Of a DNA stretch of 64,000 nt, positions 23,080 through 35,279 are shown in pieces. Every line of letters starts with the position of its first letter. The first letter of the stretch is position 1. Source of the stretch: Apostichopus japonicus (taxonomy: Eukaryota > Echinodermata > Holothuroidea > Aspidochirotida > Stichopodidae); contig NC_092561.1 in assembly GCF_037975245.1 (NCBI RefSeq), positions 17,055,001-17,119,000 of the forward strand. Reading direction: 5' to 3'. Under the pieces are notes generated by a model. That model was given only the letters and a program-made list of their open reading frames with translations, searched no databases and was not told where the DNA came from. The position numbers and the translations under genes are program-made.

Positions 23080-23558
23080 CAACCTTTGGCTGTTTTACTG
23101 CCAATCTCTCAATTTAATTTTCATATCTCACTGGAGCGCCAGCCATTCTCTAAATGCAGCATAGTTGTGTAACAGTTTTCTCCATTATTCCTATACAATA
23201 TAAGATCACACGTACTATACAAAAAAAAAATTATTCTGGATTCACATCGCCAACGAAAGACTATTGTTGAGAAGGATGAAGAAGGCAACATCTCGGAAGA
23301 TAGTTGGAATAATTGTCAAATTAAAGCTTTCTTTAGATAATTGAATTTGAGTCGGAAGGAAATTTGTCATGGTCACATTAAAATAGAGGGCAGTAGAGCA
23401 ATTCCATGAATTTAAAAATATTACGATGGTTGATATGCATATTAAGCAGTGGATATATCATATATATCTGCCAAGTAACATCATTTCCATATTACACTTC
23501 ATAAGTGGGCTATCATCTCTTATTGAAGACTTCAAGTAAAGTTGTTAAATGGAAGAGT
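23080..23558. other. Intergenic or 3' UTR of the KY-like gene
   Basis: Single-copy-looking AT-rich sequence immediately downstream (minus strand) of the KY-like stop codon. It probably contains that gene's 3' UTR; no poly(A) site could be fixed. Confidence 0.45.
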
Positions 23559-26500
23559 TTATTTTCGTATTAACAGCCATTTTCCAATCCTCGGAAAGCT
23601 GTTACCCTTGGATTTATCGCCTCCATATAGCTCTAAACAAGCTTCGTTAACTTCGTCTGGCAAATTAATCACTATATCTCTAAACTTTGAATCAGAATCA
23701 TCTACTCTTACCGCTTTTTGGTAAGAAAGATTTTCGCGCCCATTTGCTTCTACTAATTTCCCAATGATAGTTAAGTTTTTCTTTTTCCCAAGGGCGAGTT
23801 TCAAAGTATGTTGACCGTTTGGTATATTGACCATTGCATCGCAAGGCATTGAAAGGTCTAGTGCTTTGAAGTCGTCCCAACTTGGACCCCAGGAATCATC
23901 ACTTGGTGGAAACAAGTCACCGTCGTATCCTTTCGAGCAGACGACCAGCCAACGCATTGCCAACGTTTGACGAATGAAGAGATGCAGGACATAAAATCCG
24001 GCTTCGTCGATACGGAGAGAAACGTTAGACTTCTCCAAGTCGTTTTTACCAACGTTTGAATGGGCGAATATCAGTTGCGATGATTTTTGTAATTTGTCAG
24101 AGTTGATGTTGTTAAGAGTGAATTTGAGGGGACAGTTTGATTGGAACGGTCGTGTTATAGCTAAAGAACCTTCGCCCTTTGAAAGTCTGATGTAAGAACT
24201 CTTATGACTCACACATTTCACGTTACTTTCATAATATATACCTAAAGGGCTCCATTTGATTCCTTCTGGAAAGACTGGATTGGTGTCACTTGACTGTCCT
24301 GTAAAATGAATCATAAACACGGCAAACTGTGTGTACTGACCGGACTTGGGATCGTTGTGGAAGTATACGTAGTACCAACCTGCCCTTGGTAAGTGAATGT
24401 GGAAGGCATGCTTCCCCTTTAACCTCTCGTGGTACATTCTGTTTTTCAGAGCGACTGTCGGCTGATTTTCAGTGCTCAGTTTTGCAAGCAGATCACCATC
24501 TTTAGGACATGAATATTCAATGACGACCCTTTCCGTAGAAGTCTCTATAATTGGTTTTGTGTGACTTACACACGCAAACCCTTTCAGAACGTCCGTCGGC
24601 AAACTACCAAAACGTCTTTTATTCAAGGGTGTGTTTATCTTTGCTGATTGGCCAATGATAGTATACGTCACCAGTTTATCGTGCATTTCAGATCCTTCAC
24701 TGGCAGTGCTTGCGTTAAGCGTCTTTGTAGCGTACACGTCTAGTTTATACGTACCAGGGCCAGGCAATCGCACATGCAAAGTTATCTTGTTATCCTTCCA
24801 GTAGTGCATCACTTGATAACCGATATCTTCTCTAAAATGTGTAGATTTTGACGTTAGAAAGTGTTGAATTGAACCAAGTACTTCCATCTTAAGATTAATA
24901 TCTATTTCGTTCTTTTCGTTTGCATGAAGTACGCCCTCTCTCTGAGTAAGTGACACCTTCATGACGTACATCATGGGCCCGATCTTAGGAGACAAATTCC
25001 AGCTTTCCAGTGATTGGTCCTTCTGTCTACTTGTGGTCTCTGATTGGTCGTTTGGGAGGTGAGTGTTCTCGAAATGATTCGGTTCTGCTAGAAACCAATG
25101 TTCCCTCCATTCTTTACTGTATGTATTGGTTAACTTACCTATATATCGAAAGAGAACGAAAACATCATAATATGAAAATATTTGATGACTGACATCTATA
25201 GACTCAAAAGTAAGACTAAAGAAGCCTTCGCAGAACAACCTCTTAGCATGCTTAGTCCTAAGATGGAAACGTAAGGTCCCTTAACTATCATGTATTTACC
25301 TGCACATGATGTTATTACTAGATGAGTATTTTGTTGACAGTGTTTCTCTACAAGAAAGCAAACTTGCCTGCATAAATTATACAGGAAATTATTCAACACA
25401 GTGCATAAGGTGAGGAAGTGAGCAGCCGGCATGGCTTTCGAAATTTTATCCGGCGTGCGAATTATGCCTACCTGGCGTCCCACAAATGCGTGAATGGGAG
25501 GCTGTCGTATCTATGTACGGTGTGCGAGAAGGACAGGGGAAATGGGGGAGGTGTTATATATCTACTAAATTCTTTGACCAGGCGTTTTTGTATAAATTAA
25601 ATAAAGCTTAAACAAAATAATATCATTTAAATAATCATCATGCTAATTCATAAACAAAATTATTTAGGATACAACCATGGCAACGATAAAAAAAAAACAT
25701 TGTTTCCTCGCACTGAGCACATGGGCGGCGATCCTGGGGGGGATGGGGGGGATATATCCCCCCCATGAAAATGGGTGGAGGGGATGTAATACACCATATC
25801 CCCCCCACCAAATGCCAGGAATAAGAATATTTTCATGCCTTCATTTATGCATCATCGTGAATGTACGGCTCTTTTTAGCTTCATTTCTCGCCTATACCAT
25901 AAACGCAGTGCGATCTTTTCAAATAAACCGTCTTTATAAAGCAAGAATAGTTGACTGTAGGCTTCATTGGCCCTATAACAACAAAATGTTTTATTGCGCC
26001 CACGGTATTGATATAGTACATATATGCACCCTCATAGTATTCATATAGGCCCTATAGTAGGCCTACACACGTACATGTTCCCTCGAACAGCTGAGAATCT
26101 CATGTTACCAGGGTAATGCTTAATTAGGGGCATCGGAGCGGTTCGCCGGACCAATATTCACGGCGCAAAAAAAAAAAAAAGTAGCACTAAGAAGAAAAAA
26201 AGGCAAAAAATAAAGAACCAAAATGAAAACATACTTCAAAATGTGTTTCAGAAGATTAATCGGGTACAAAAACAGACAAGGGAGAATGCACAGAAGAAAA
26301 GCTCGGGAAGTGCCATTTCCTGCAATCTGGGAGGCATTTTTTCAAAATTTTCTCCATTACGCTACGCGCCAACCAATGGTGGCTCGTAGCGTAGTTTGAC
26401 CTTCCAAACGTCCCCCACCCCCCCCCCCCCCGATAATTATGGTAGATGGCCACACTCTGATCTTCCGTACCAATCCAAAATAGCTTCCGACGCCCCTGTT

Positions 26501-29500
26501 AATACACGTACGTTTCACCTGGATGCCCTAGCAATCGGTACCTAGGAATGTAACTATGTGTAATTGTGTATTGCATGTGTATAGCCTATAATAGCCTGCA
26601 TGAGGCCATTTTCTTCATCGAATAATATAAAGAGCTCTCGAACATTCTAACGTAGCGCCTGAAACAAGATTGACAGGGGCAATTTTCCCAAAATAACACC
26701 CGAAATTAAAAAAAAAGTATTTTGGATCCTGATTATGAGATATTTCGGACATGAAATCCCTATTTTAAAGTTGGGTATATGCCGCTTGGAAACCTCGGGA
26801 AGTGCCGTTTCCGGCCATCTAGAGGGTTTGTAAATCCCAAAATTTTCTTGTACGCTTCGCGCGAACTCATGGTGGCGCTACGCTTAGATAGTCAACAAGG
26901 TCATATCCCCCCCACTCGGAAGTACGGATCGCCGCCCATGACTGAGCATCAGTCCTCTGACGTCAGATATGTGTCAATACGTTCGTGGCGGTCTCAGTGT
27001 CTATAGTTCTGTGTTATGATCTTTGAATGAATACTACAGGAAGCCAATAGTGAAACATTTCACCAAAATTGTTGAAACAGCGAGCTGCATATACAATAAA
27101 CGCAAGGACTCGCATTCTCACATAGGCCTACACATGCACAGCGACACATAAATATGCTGAGGCAACATCCTAACAACAATCATGATTCATTTGAGAGTGA
27201 CGCAGTTAAATCACCTGATCAACATAAAAAAAGGAACGCAAGGACTCGCAAGCACGTGCGCACATATGCACAGCGACACACACATAATACTGAGACAATA
27301 TCCTAACAACAATCATGATTCATTTGAGAGTGACGCAGTTAAATCACCTGATCAACATAAAAAAAAGGAACGCAAGGACTCGCAAGCACGTGCGCACATA
27401 TGCACAGCGACACACACATAATACTGAGACAATATCCTAACAACAATCATGATTCATTTGAGAGTGACGCAGTTAAATCACCTGATCAACATAAAACAAG
27501 GAACGCAAGGACTCGCAAGCACGTACACACATATGCACAGCGACACACAAATCATGCTTTAACAACAATCATGATTCATTTGAGAGTGACTAAGTCAAAC
27601 CACTTTATCAACATAAGTCAATATTCAGGCTAACGCCCACTTATAAATATTGCAATGAGATATAGATATACAAAAATGAGCAACACACAGTAATCTACCA
27701 TTATCCCATACTTGAAGATTTGATGCTCAATTTGAAATAAATTTGATTCAATGTTTGTCTGAATTCTTTCGGCAGATTAGACTATACATGTAGGCTACAC
27801 CAGCATAGGCGTAGGAGCCCAATTTGATTTGGGGGGCTGTAACGACTTGCCCGAAAAATATAACCAAATTTTCTGCGCGCTCCGCGCGCGTGCAGCATGT
27901 CATTGTGCATATCTTTTAGGCATGCATCGGTTATTACATCGCATGCCAATAACATAGTCATTTGCTGGTTATTACCCTTCCATATTGGTTATTATTATTG
28001 GGCAAGTCGTTACAATAATAATGATAATAATAATATCAGTTTAACCATTGAAAAACACATTGCAAATAAAACAAACACATTGCTATTTGGAAAATTTGCT
28101 ATTCTATCTCTCTCGAAATTTCGCGAATACAAAGACGAAAGTTCGAATGACAGAAAAAAATATTTCAAATCGGTCGTCTCGTCACCACAATAAACGTGGA
28201 GTATGGAGCGTAGTTTATTAATTGTTATTAAAAGTTCCACTGTTACAGGTATAATCCGTATATGACCCTTCATTCATTGGTTCAAAGTCTGACTAGGAGC
28301 TGATACTGTACGTATTCACTTAACGTATAGGTATATAAATATATACTTACTAACGTTACCAGCTGCCCACGTAGGATCACAGTAAAACGGCTTTCCGCCC
28401 AAGTAGATTAGACCCCATGCATGGCTACAGGAATCAAGGTTATCGTGTCCAACATAGTAGTTTGCACCTTTATCATAACCATTCACGGAGTCAAATTGAA
28501 GTTCTGCAATTCTAAATGACACAGTCAAATTTTATAATATTTATATAAATTTTATATTTTTATATAAAAAAAAACAATCAATATATAAATAAAATTAAAA
28601 AAAGATAGTGATAGCTGCGAGGTTTTGCTTGTAACATTGGCAATTAAATCTCGCTGCTAACTTACTTGTCTCCTCAATATAATTACACTCCATGTATCCG
28701 TGAGCCGGGATCAAACAGTTAACTAGCAATGCCCATCACACACCCCTGTCCAATTCCCTAACCCTAGCCGACAGTTTCAAATACATCATATGATTAATTT
28801 CGATGCCAAATTATCGTGGATAAAGTCAAAGACATGATGTAACAAGTCCTACCGTGTGTCATGATGGAACACTATAATCTTGTTGCAAAGTTATTGTTTC
28901 TCAGATTGCTAGCTAGCAAGCTAGACCAGCATTGTGTTCTTATTCTGTTCTTATCTCAGATCACATCAATCTTTATTTCAACAGTCTACATTCATAAAAG
29001 TGATATTCGTTTGCCTGCACTTCAGACTAACACACACTTAAAGCTAATTCATTAGCCTATAAGTATAGTTATACATTTTTATTTATTTATTTTCTTAAAG
29101 GTCATCAGTTTTAGCTGCCAAAATATGCTAGCATGTCAAATAATGGTCACTAGTGCTTGCACAATTAACTTTTTAATGTATATGTGTATTCTTCTGTGAC
29201 CGTGATATGTCTACGACTACTGAATATGCATGAAACAATACTTTTGTCTTAGACCATTAATCTGACATACGGTGTTGCCATGTCATACTCACTCGCAAAA
29301 CCTCTTAAGCAAGTCCACATAACCTCCACACACAGCAACACCAGTCTGAAGTGCCTCTTGGGCAGTAGACACGCCTGCACCAGCCTGTAAGCCAACTACG
29401 TCATAGGCTATGTTTTCTGCGATCCAACGGAACAATACTCGATATTTCTGTGTTGCATTCTTTGCTGGTTCAATCAGATGCTCGACTAAACGAGTCATGT

Positions 29501-30768
29501 CTCCCTTCAAATGACTCGGTGTCTGTTTAATTAATCAAGTTGAATAGAAATTAACACTGTCTTATCAACAGACAAAATAAATACGGCGTGCACTACGTGC
29601 ATCGTAGTATAGACATTACAATACATCATCCTATAGTAATATATATATATAGCTTGAGATAACAACGTTGTGTGAATTCAAGTTTTAAAATATTAACAAA
29701 CTATATATATATGATACATTTTTCCGAGATTTAACATTACAGCTGTTATACCGCATCGCACCATGCACACACTAGTAATGAAAGACCGCATCACATTATC
29801 TTATGTTGTTTTGACTCGGTGAAAAGCAATCCAGGGATTTTCCGCGTATTCAAACGTTAAAATGTTTTCTTTTGATTGGAGGCAACTAGATTTTGATGGA
29901 AAAAAAAATGATTTTTTTTTTTGTATTGTCATTATTTGTTGTCTGAGTAGAGCGTAGTAGTGGTTCGTTATTTTAATATAGTAAGGGGTAATAGTAAAAT
30001 AAATCCACGGACAATTACTAACTAGATATGACAAACCCTCACAAATATCCCACATGCCCCCTCCCCTCCCCCTCATCCCCACTGAAGCATCAACGGCACC
30101 GTCCCGCGACACCTCACCTCATAAACCTCTATATCCACTCTGATTGTTAGTCGTGTCGTGGCGTCTTTTACAAGAATCATTCATTATATGGTCGGTGGGA
30201 ACACTTTGAAGAAAACGATCGGAACGTAACGGCGTTCTATGAATTGAGGAAAACTGTCACTAACTGCGTGATTGCAGCTCCTCGCGATAATCAGAGCTTA
30301 GATAGCCCTATTCTGTATAGAGCAGTTTATATACCGCAGTTACACCTGCAGGAGTACTGTGGCCATCCCTGAAACTGGCCAATTTACACTGAAAAAAACG
30401 TATCACTTTGCTTAAAGGATATTGTTTAGCACACCAACTTTATTATACCCACTATGATGAAAGGTCAAGGGTCTATTTGCTTGTTTAAAACTGTCCTGAA
30501 ATTAAAATATTCAGTAAGTATAAAAAGAACTTACTTTTATTGCATGTTGATCTAATAACTTGAAGGATTCAAAGTCCTTCATCAGTGACTTCTTGCCCTC
30601 CCAGAAGGTATCCACTAGGGTCATTTCCTTGTCCATCTTACGGTAGAGTTGTCGCTGGTTCTTCATGGCTTGTACGCCAGGTTTGACTGATGTTATAAAA
30701 TAAGGGTTGGCCCCGTGACCGCCATCGGTTCCTCCTGCAGTGTGTCTCGACTGTTGGGATCCACCCAT
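23559..30768 (-). CDS. Kyphoscoliosis peptidase/hillarin-like protein with transglutaminase-like core
   Basis: Four coding exons on the minus strand: 30535-30768 (ATG at 30768), 29293-29522, 28351-28511, 23559-25138 (TAA). Phases agree and give 734 aa. After a Gly/Ser-rich start come residues ~55-155, with FRWIAENIAYD and GVAVCGGYVDLL, then CSHAWGLIYLGG and CDPTW. These supply a Cys143-His185-Asp200 triad of the transglutaminase-like fold. The ~525-residue last exon begins EWREHWFLAEPNHF and THLPND, as in hillarin and KY proteins, and carries their beta-rich C-terminal repeats. Vertebrate KY supports muscle Z-disc and neuromuscular integrity and insect hillarin binds septins; the role here is inferred from these. 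An in-frame TGA just 5' of the ATG and an acceptor at 30782-30783 indicate an upstream non-coding exon not located. Confidence 0.9.
26289..26500. repeat. Dispersed poly-C-bearing repeat, copy 2
   Basis: Shares GGGAAGTGCCATTTCC, GCTACGCGCCAACC and ATGGTGGCTC with 6747-7075, and holds a 14-base C run at 26418-26431. Confidence 0.6.
26770..26945. repeat. Dispersed poly-C-bearing repeat, copy 3
   Basis: Shares GGGAAGTGCCGTTTCCGGCC, TTTTCTTGTACGCTTCGC and GCTTAGATAGT with copies at 6747 and 26289. The C run is short here. Confidence 0.55.
27094..27620. repeat. ~130-bp tandem repeat, four copies
   Basis: Units contain AATCATGATTCATTTGAGAG, TTAAATCACCTGATCAACAT and GAACGCAAGGACTCGC, spaced 123-136 bp. 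It is intronic in the KY-like gene; open frames through it are repeat artefacts. Confidence 0.93.
27839..28013. mobile_element. TIR element family B (MITE), copy 1
   Basis: Inverted termini GTAACGACTTGCCC / GGGCAAGTCGTTAC bound 175 bp without an ORF. One side abuts GGGGGGCT and the other a run of AAT/ATG triplets. The second copy at 59076-59259 has the same termini and the same flanks, so the repeat unit may extend beyond the inverted repeats. Confidence 0.8.
28512..29292. other. KY-like intron 2
   Basis: An AT-rich intron with no recognisable repeat copy or exon. Confidence 0.5.
29523..30534. other. KY-like intron 1
   Basis: AT-rich at the left. A GGGGAGGGGG-type purine run appears on the minus strand around 30055-30085. 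No exon is supported. Confidence 0.5.
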
Positions 30769-31048
30769 AATGGTAACTCATCTAAAGATGACTTTACGAA
30801 ATAAAAAAGAGTAAGACTAATTATATCAACAATTCAATTGGGTTCTGCTGAATAAAAGTATTTCAATATCACCAACATTAACATCCCCGACCGCTCCCCC
30901 CCCCCCCCCACACACACACGCCCCTTCTCGGGTTCCAACTCAGAGCTTTAAAAAATCTTTGTCTCCATGCATAACAAAAGGACGTATAGACTTGTTAAGT
31001 TGACATATAGCATTCGCACTTTTTTACGGAGACTATCAACATGTTTAA

Positions 31049-31104
31049 ATTTTAGAACAGTGTATAAACTGTTCTAAAATATCTGGCCTTTGAAGGCCAG
31101 ATAT
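31049..31104. repeat. Two adjoining perfect inverted repeats
   Basis: First: ATTTTAGAACAGT, a 6-base loop, then its exact complement (31049-31080). Second: ATATCTGGCCTT, a 2-base loop, then its exact complement (31079-31104), sharing AT with the first. They lie about 230 bases upstream of the AT-hook ORF at 31331. Confidence 0.9.
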
Positions 31105-31330
31105 CGTGATTTTTGGTGGAGGCGTACAATTAATTTACTGCCCATGCGCGGTTATTGGACTACCAAGCTCGAAAAACCGTTGCCGAAAAGTTTCGATAGC
31201 CGATATGCGTACGATAGTGTACACACTGTAGTGTATACGCTGTGTGTACCCATCTCATCACCACTAGACCTGTATATGCACTCTCGCACAGTATAATTTT
31301 TTCTGACAGGCTACACTGTCCGTTATAGTT

Positions 31331-31648
31331 ATGGAGAGTGTTGGAGCGGGTGCACCTCCTCCTAAACGACCAAGAGGAAGACCTCCAAGTGGTAATCTTC
31401 CAGCGAAACGTGCTTATATTCTCGATCGAGCCAAACGTGAGGGCACAAGAGTGTACCTTTTAGATTCTTTTCCCTCTTGGGTACAACAAAAGAAAGAATT
31501 TGAAACTTCATCTGGAGGTGGTGAAGCAAGCATAGACCCCATTAACACGTACACTTGGCTTGTATGTGGATGTTCTGATATTGAAACCATCAGCGAATTC
31601 CGAGAATTATTTCAAATAATAAACATGTTATTTGTATCCGAGAGATGA
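31331..31648 (+). CDS. Small AT-hook ORF of unknown origin
   Basis: A 105-codon frame starts with ATG. Residues 11-19 read PKRPRGRPP, an AT-hook core (GRP flanked by basic residues) that binds the minor groove of AT-rich DNA. The remainder (AYILDRAKREGTRVYLLDSF, then WVQQKKEF) looks like real protein but I do not recognise it. The last ~17 codons fall in the left arm of a 250-bp inverted repeat, so the natural C-terminus may be replaced. No splice context could be assigned. It could be a first exon, an N-terminal piece of a transposon protein or a pseudogene; expression is unproven. Confidence 0.4.
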   Translation: MESVGAGAPPPKRPRGRPPSGNLPAKRAYILDRAKREGTRVYLLDSFPSWVQQKKEFETSSGGGEASIDPINTYTWLVCGCSDIETISEFRELFQIINMLFVSER

Positions 31649-31846
31649 TGGTACATGGAGTTCGTTACGTCACTATAGCAGTAGTTATAACTATATTATT
31701 CGAATATTTGTTAATGCACAATGGGTATTTAGTACGGATACTAATACAATCGTTATAACTACTGCTAGTGACGTAACGAACTCCATGTACCACTCATCTC
31801 CCGGATACAAATAACATGTGTATTATTTGACGTAATTCTGAAGTCG
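31594..31846. repeat. ~250-bp inverted repeat with 60-base loop
   Basis: Strong arms 31623-31691 and 31752-31817 pair with few mismatches (for example ACATGGAGTTCGTTACGTCA against its complement). Weaker complementarity continues outward through AAATAATA to about 31594 and 31846. No clear target duplication is seen. The left arm overlaps the end of the AT-hook ORF, so the right arm is an inverted copy of the ORF's 3' end. Confidence 0.88.
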
Positions 31847-31849
31847 AAT

Positions 31850-33270
31850 ACAATCATGTAGGCCTATACCGCACATGTATACTAATATTTCACTGGGACG
31901 ATAGGTACCCTCAGCATTGTTTTCGACCAATTATGGAATGAAGTGCTTTAGTATTTACATGTACCACTCACCTATATGCGTTTATGCCTAATAAAATACA
32001 AGAATGATCAGAAACAAGAATATTTACCTAAGTTGTAGAAACGTGAAAGATTTTCTTTAAGTATCTCCAAAGCGACACATTTCTCACACTATTATCTTAG
32101 ATCTATCGATTCTCTACGCTGGTCTGACTTCTTCCTCTCGTCTTCCAGTACACGTATAAAGACGATCTTCAGAAAAGAGTCTAGAAATGTTTATTTCAAA
32201 TCACCAATTAAGCAAAGGTCACATAACTCTATTATGGTCTCTATTTGTAAAACACTTTAATAATCCAATTGACTTGTATACTCACACGTGGTTATCAAGA
32301 TGACCATCGATAATTATAAATAAAGCTAAGTATACAAATATTACGTAATCGAAGCAGTTTGTTGTCTTTTAAAGGTCATTATTAACCAAAGATGTCAACA
32401 GATCGTAACCACCACGTAAATGTCAAAAGGGCGTCAGAAAACCGTATCAGCTCTTGCAAGATGGTTAACTAAAGTTCCCATGGTAACTGTTATGACGTCA
32501 TGCTATTGTACCCAATTGATTCCGTTCTCAGACTTAATTCAAAGTCGATTACGCTGATCTCTCTTTGTAATGTCATTGTTCAAATTGGGAAGTAGGGTGA
32601 AGTCATTCTTCCACTGTGAATGTACTATATGTATACTGTGTTCAAACATACAGTGATGTGTTCACGCCGGGCGGCTGCGTTCGGGCAGTTCTGAATGCCG
32701 TCCAGTAAAATCAGTATTTTCAATATTTCAGCCCGGTAAATAGTTTTGATGATTAATATAACAAATTTTTACTTTGACCAAAATACGGGTGAATACTTGG
32801 CACAGAAATTAGCTCCAGAAGAGGAAAAAGGTAGCACCATTTGCCATCTAAGCATACTTCATTTGCAAAAATTTCCAGTGGGGAGGAAAATACCACCACC
32901 AATTTGAGAGCGCTGTATATATGCCCATGGCTCCTCTCCTTCGATCACCCTATAGATCCACCTGACTATGTAATTTACTAAGGACACATGTGCACGCGTG
33001 TGGGGCGGGGTGGGGTGGGGTGTGGAGGAGGTGGGGAAGTTGGTGCCCTGTGTGATATTAGTAAACGTGAGAAAGCTAAACTGGATTTTAAGTTTGCCTA
33101 CTAAACTAAACTTAAGTCCAAAGTGTTAGCAATTCCAGACCCTTGTTAGATTAGAAAGGCTTCTTATGTTTTTAATCTATATTGATCTATTATATATCTC
33201 CCGCCTCCCAACCTCACCCCTACCACCCCTGCACATATCACCACCACATCAACAGCAGTTACAACACCCG
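31850..33270. other. Intergenic, nothing recognised
   Basis: AT-rich single-copy-looking sequence. A G-rich run GGGGCGGGGTGGGGTGGGG lies near 33001-33020. No gene or transposon end could be supported. Confidence 0.45.
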
Positions 33271-33283
33271 CCACCCTATAGTA

Positions 33284-33689
33284 CAGGGTTGTCCAACCTA
33301 CGGCCCGCGGGCCACAGTCCAGCCCGCCGCAGGGTTGCGTCCGGCCCGCCAGAGATGGTCTACGGTGCGAAATTTTAGTGAGCAGTTTTATTGATAACAA
33401 TTTGAAGCTATATAATCAATCATTCGAACCTTGTGGGTCCAAAAAACTGCATACAGGTCAGTTTGTGTGACACTCTCTCAGCGGAGGAGGGGGGGGGGGC
33501 GGCTGAATTTTATTCATCTGTTTTATCAGGAAGGAAAATAAATCAGTGCGCTCCGCGCGCAGTGCTCACATTTTGTTGACTTGGGTTTCGGGCAAAAAAT
33601 CGAAAAATCGAGCGTAGGGTTCATGCGGCCCCCTCCTTCATCAAAATCATTCCATGTGGCCCTCCTCTGCAAAAGGTTGGACAACCCTG
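33284..33689. mobile_element. hAT-type MITE
   Basis: Termini CAGGGTTGTCCAACC / GGTTGGACAACCCTG are perfect inverted repeats, flanked by an exact 8-bp target duplication CTATAGTA (33276-33283 and 33690-33697). It is 406 bp and non-coding, with GCCCGCGGGC just inside the left end. Such CAGGGGTGTCCAACC-like ends are a widespread hAT type in animals. Confidence 0.95.
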
Positions 33690-34074
33690 CTATAGTATGA
33701 TAGTTTTCCTTGTGCGAAAGATTCAAGGTGAATTTCGGCGCTAAATTCTATATTAATTGGAAAATTTCAAACTTCAGGGACTGCACAAATGCATTGTTTG
33801 CCTGGCGTATACAAAATACGTAGTGCATGTAGGCTGCAACGATCTATTCCGTGTCATATCCCAGTGAACATTTATCTATTAAAAGACGTCGACAGAAAAA
33901 GAAGGGATTGAGATACCGATTAAACGAACGTGAGTGCGAATAACCGATATCATTTGTCACGTGTCCGCGATGAGTCGAATAATGCCTACGTGATATAGAA
34001 TGCCACAGTATAAGCGGGTCATACAACCTGCTTGAACCCAATGATAACTACAGATGTATTTCAGGCAAGTTAGA

Positions 34075-34510
34075 AGGTAAAACCACTTGGAGTGTATTAT
34101 ATGGTATACTTAATTTACATTAAGAACAACCAAGCTGATTAGAAAACACCTCCCCTCTTAGTACTAGACGGTATATGATGAAACATACAATATAACACAA
34201 AATGATGTATAGTTAGCTTACCTTGTGTCATCAAATCACTTTGAGTGTATCAGGTGGTATATTTAATTTACATTAAGAACAACCAAGCTGATTAGAAAAC
34301 ACCTCTCCGTCTTATAATATACGGTATATGATGAAACATACAATATAACACATAATGACGTAGTTAGCTTACCTTGTGTCATCAAATCACTTTGAGTGTA
34401 TCAGGTGGTATATTTAATTTACGTTAAGAACAACCATGCTGATTAGAAAACACCTCTCCGTCATATAATATACTGTATATAATGAAACAGACAGTATATA
34501 AGACATGCAG
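34075..34510. repeat. ~165-bp tandem repeat, 2.7 copies
   Basis: Units carry TTAATTTACATTAAGAACAA, CTGATTAGAAAACACCTC and GTATATGATGAAACATACAA. Later units are slightly diverged. Intergenic. Confidence 0.9.
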
Positions 34511-34986
34511 AATGACCTAGTAGAGCGTGTTGACGACATCAAGTATTGTCCTGTGTTGTATAGGCTCTGAATGGAATAAGCAAACAGACATTAGCTGCTT
34601 ATGTAGGTTATATTGATTCCGTGAAGGTAGCTGCACATGTGGCTAACATAACGAACACATAGTCGACCCCGAAGTGGTATACATGTATAGTGTGATATAT
34701 AAACCCTTCACAGTACAGACACATATAACATTGAACTTTTGGGTAGGTTGAAAAGGCAACTTGTCCAAAGTCCATATCCTTATATTCAGGAATATTTGTT
34801 TATAATGCTTACTGTTATAATGTGTACCAGATAGAACATATTGAAACGCCGTGAACCATGGGAAGATAAACAGCTGTAAAACAGAGGTTATAGTCAACGG
34901 TCTACCGTGCGTTTCCTACAGGGTAATGCATGAACGGGTGTATAACATAAGCGATGCACCAGGCCGAGTGCATCCAGCGATATGGT

Positions 34987-35241
34987 TATGTATGTATGTA
35001 TGTATGTATATGTGATCTTCCCGCAAGCAGGAACTCGCGAAAGAAGCCATGGAGGCTTGTAGACTCGCAAGCTGACCGAAGCCAATCTCTCGGCACACAT
35101 CCATTTAACGTCCATGTCGGGAAGTTGTTATTGAGCAACACCCTTGCCAGACGACACACATTGCTGTCGGCGGGGAATCGAACCGGGGATCTCATGACTG
35201 GGAGACGCCGGCGTTAACCACTAGGCTATACACTCCGCCTA
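34987..35241 (-). mobile_element. tRNA-derived SINE (family 2) with (CATA)n tail
   Basis: On the minus strand the element starts GGCGGAGTGTATAGCCTAGT. It has an A box (TAGCCTAGTGG) and a B box (GGTTCGATTCC), both matching pol III consensus, then a body with CCTTGGC-type sequence and GCGAGTTCCTGC, and ends in a (CATA)n tail at 34987-35008. The 3' part is shared with 16632-16905. Confidence 0.85.
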
Positions 35242-35279
35242 GTTATACCCCCGTGAGTGCATTATCCTGCGATACTCGC

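Larger units (their letters stand above)
25139..27080. other. KY-like intron 3, repeat debris
   Basis: Besides two dispersed poly-C-associated repeat copies (26289-26500, 26770-26945) I see no exon. Short runs such as CCCCCCCATG and A-runs (26166-26180) are present. Apparent open frames are unsupported. Confidence 0.55.
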
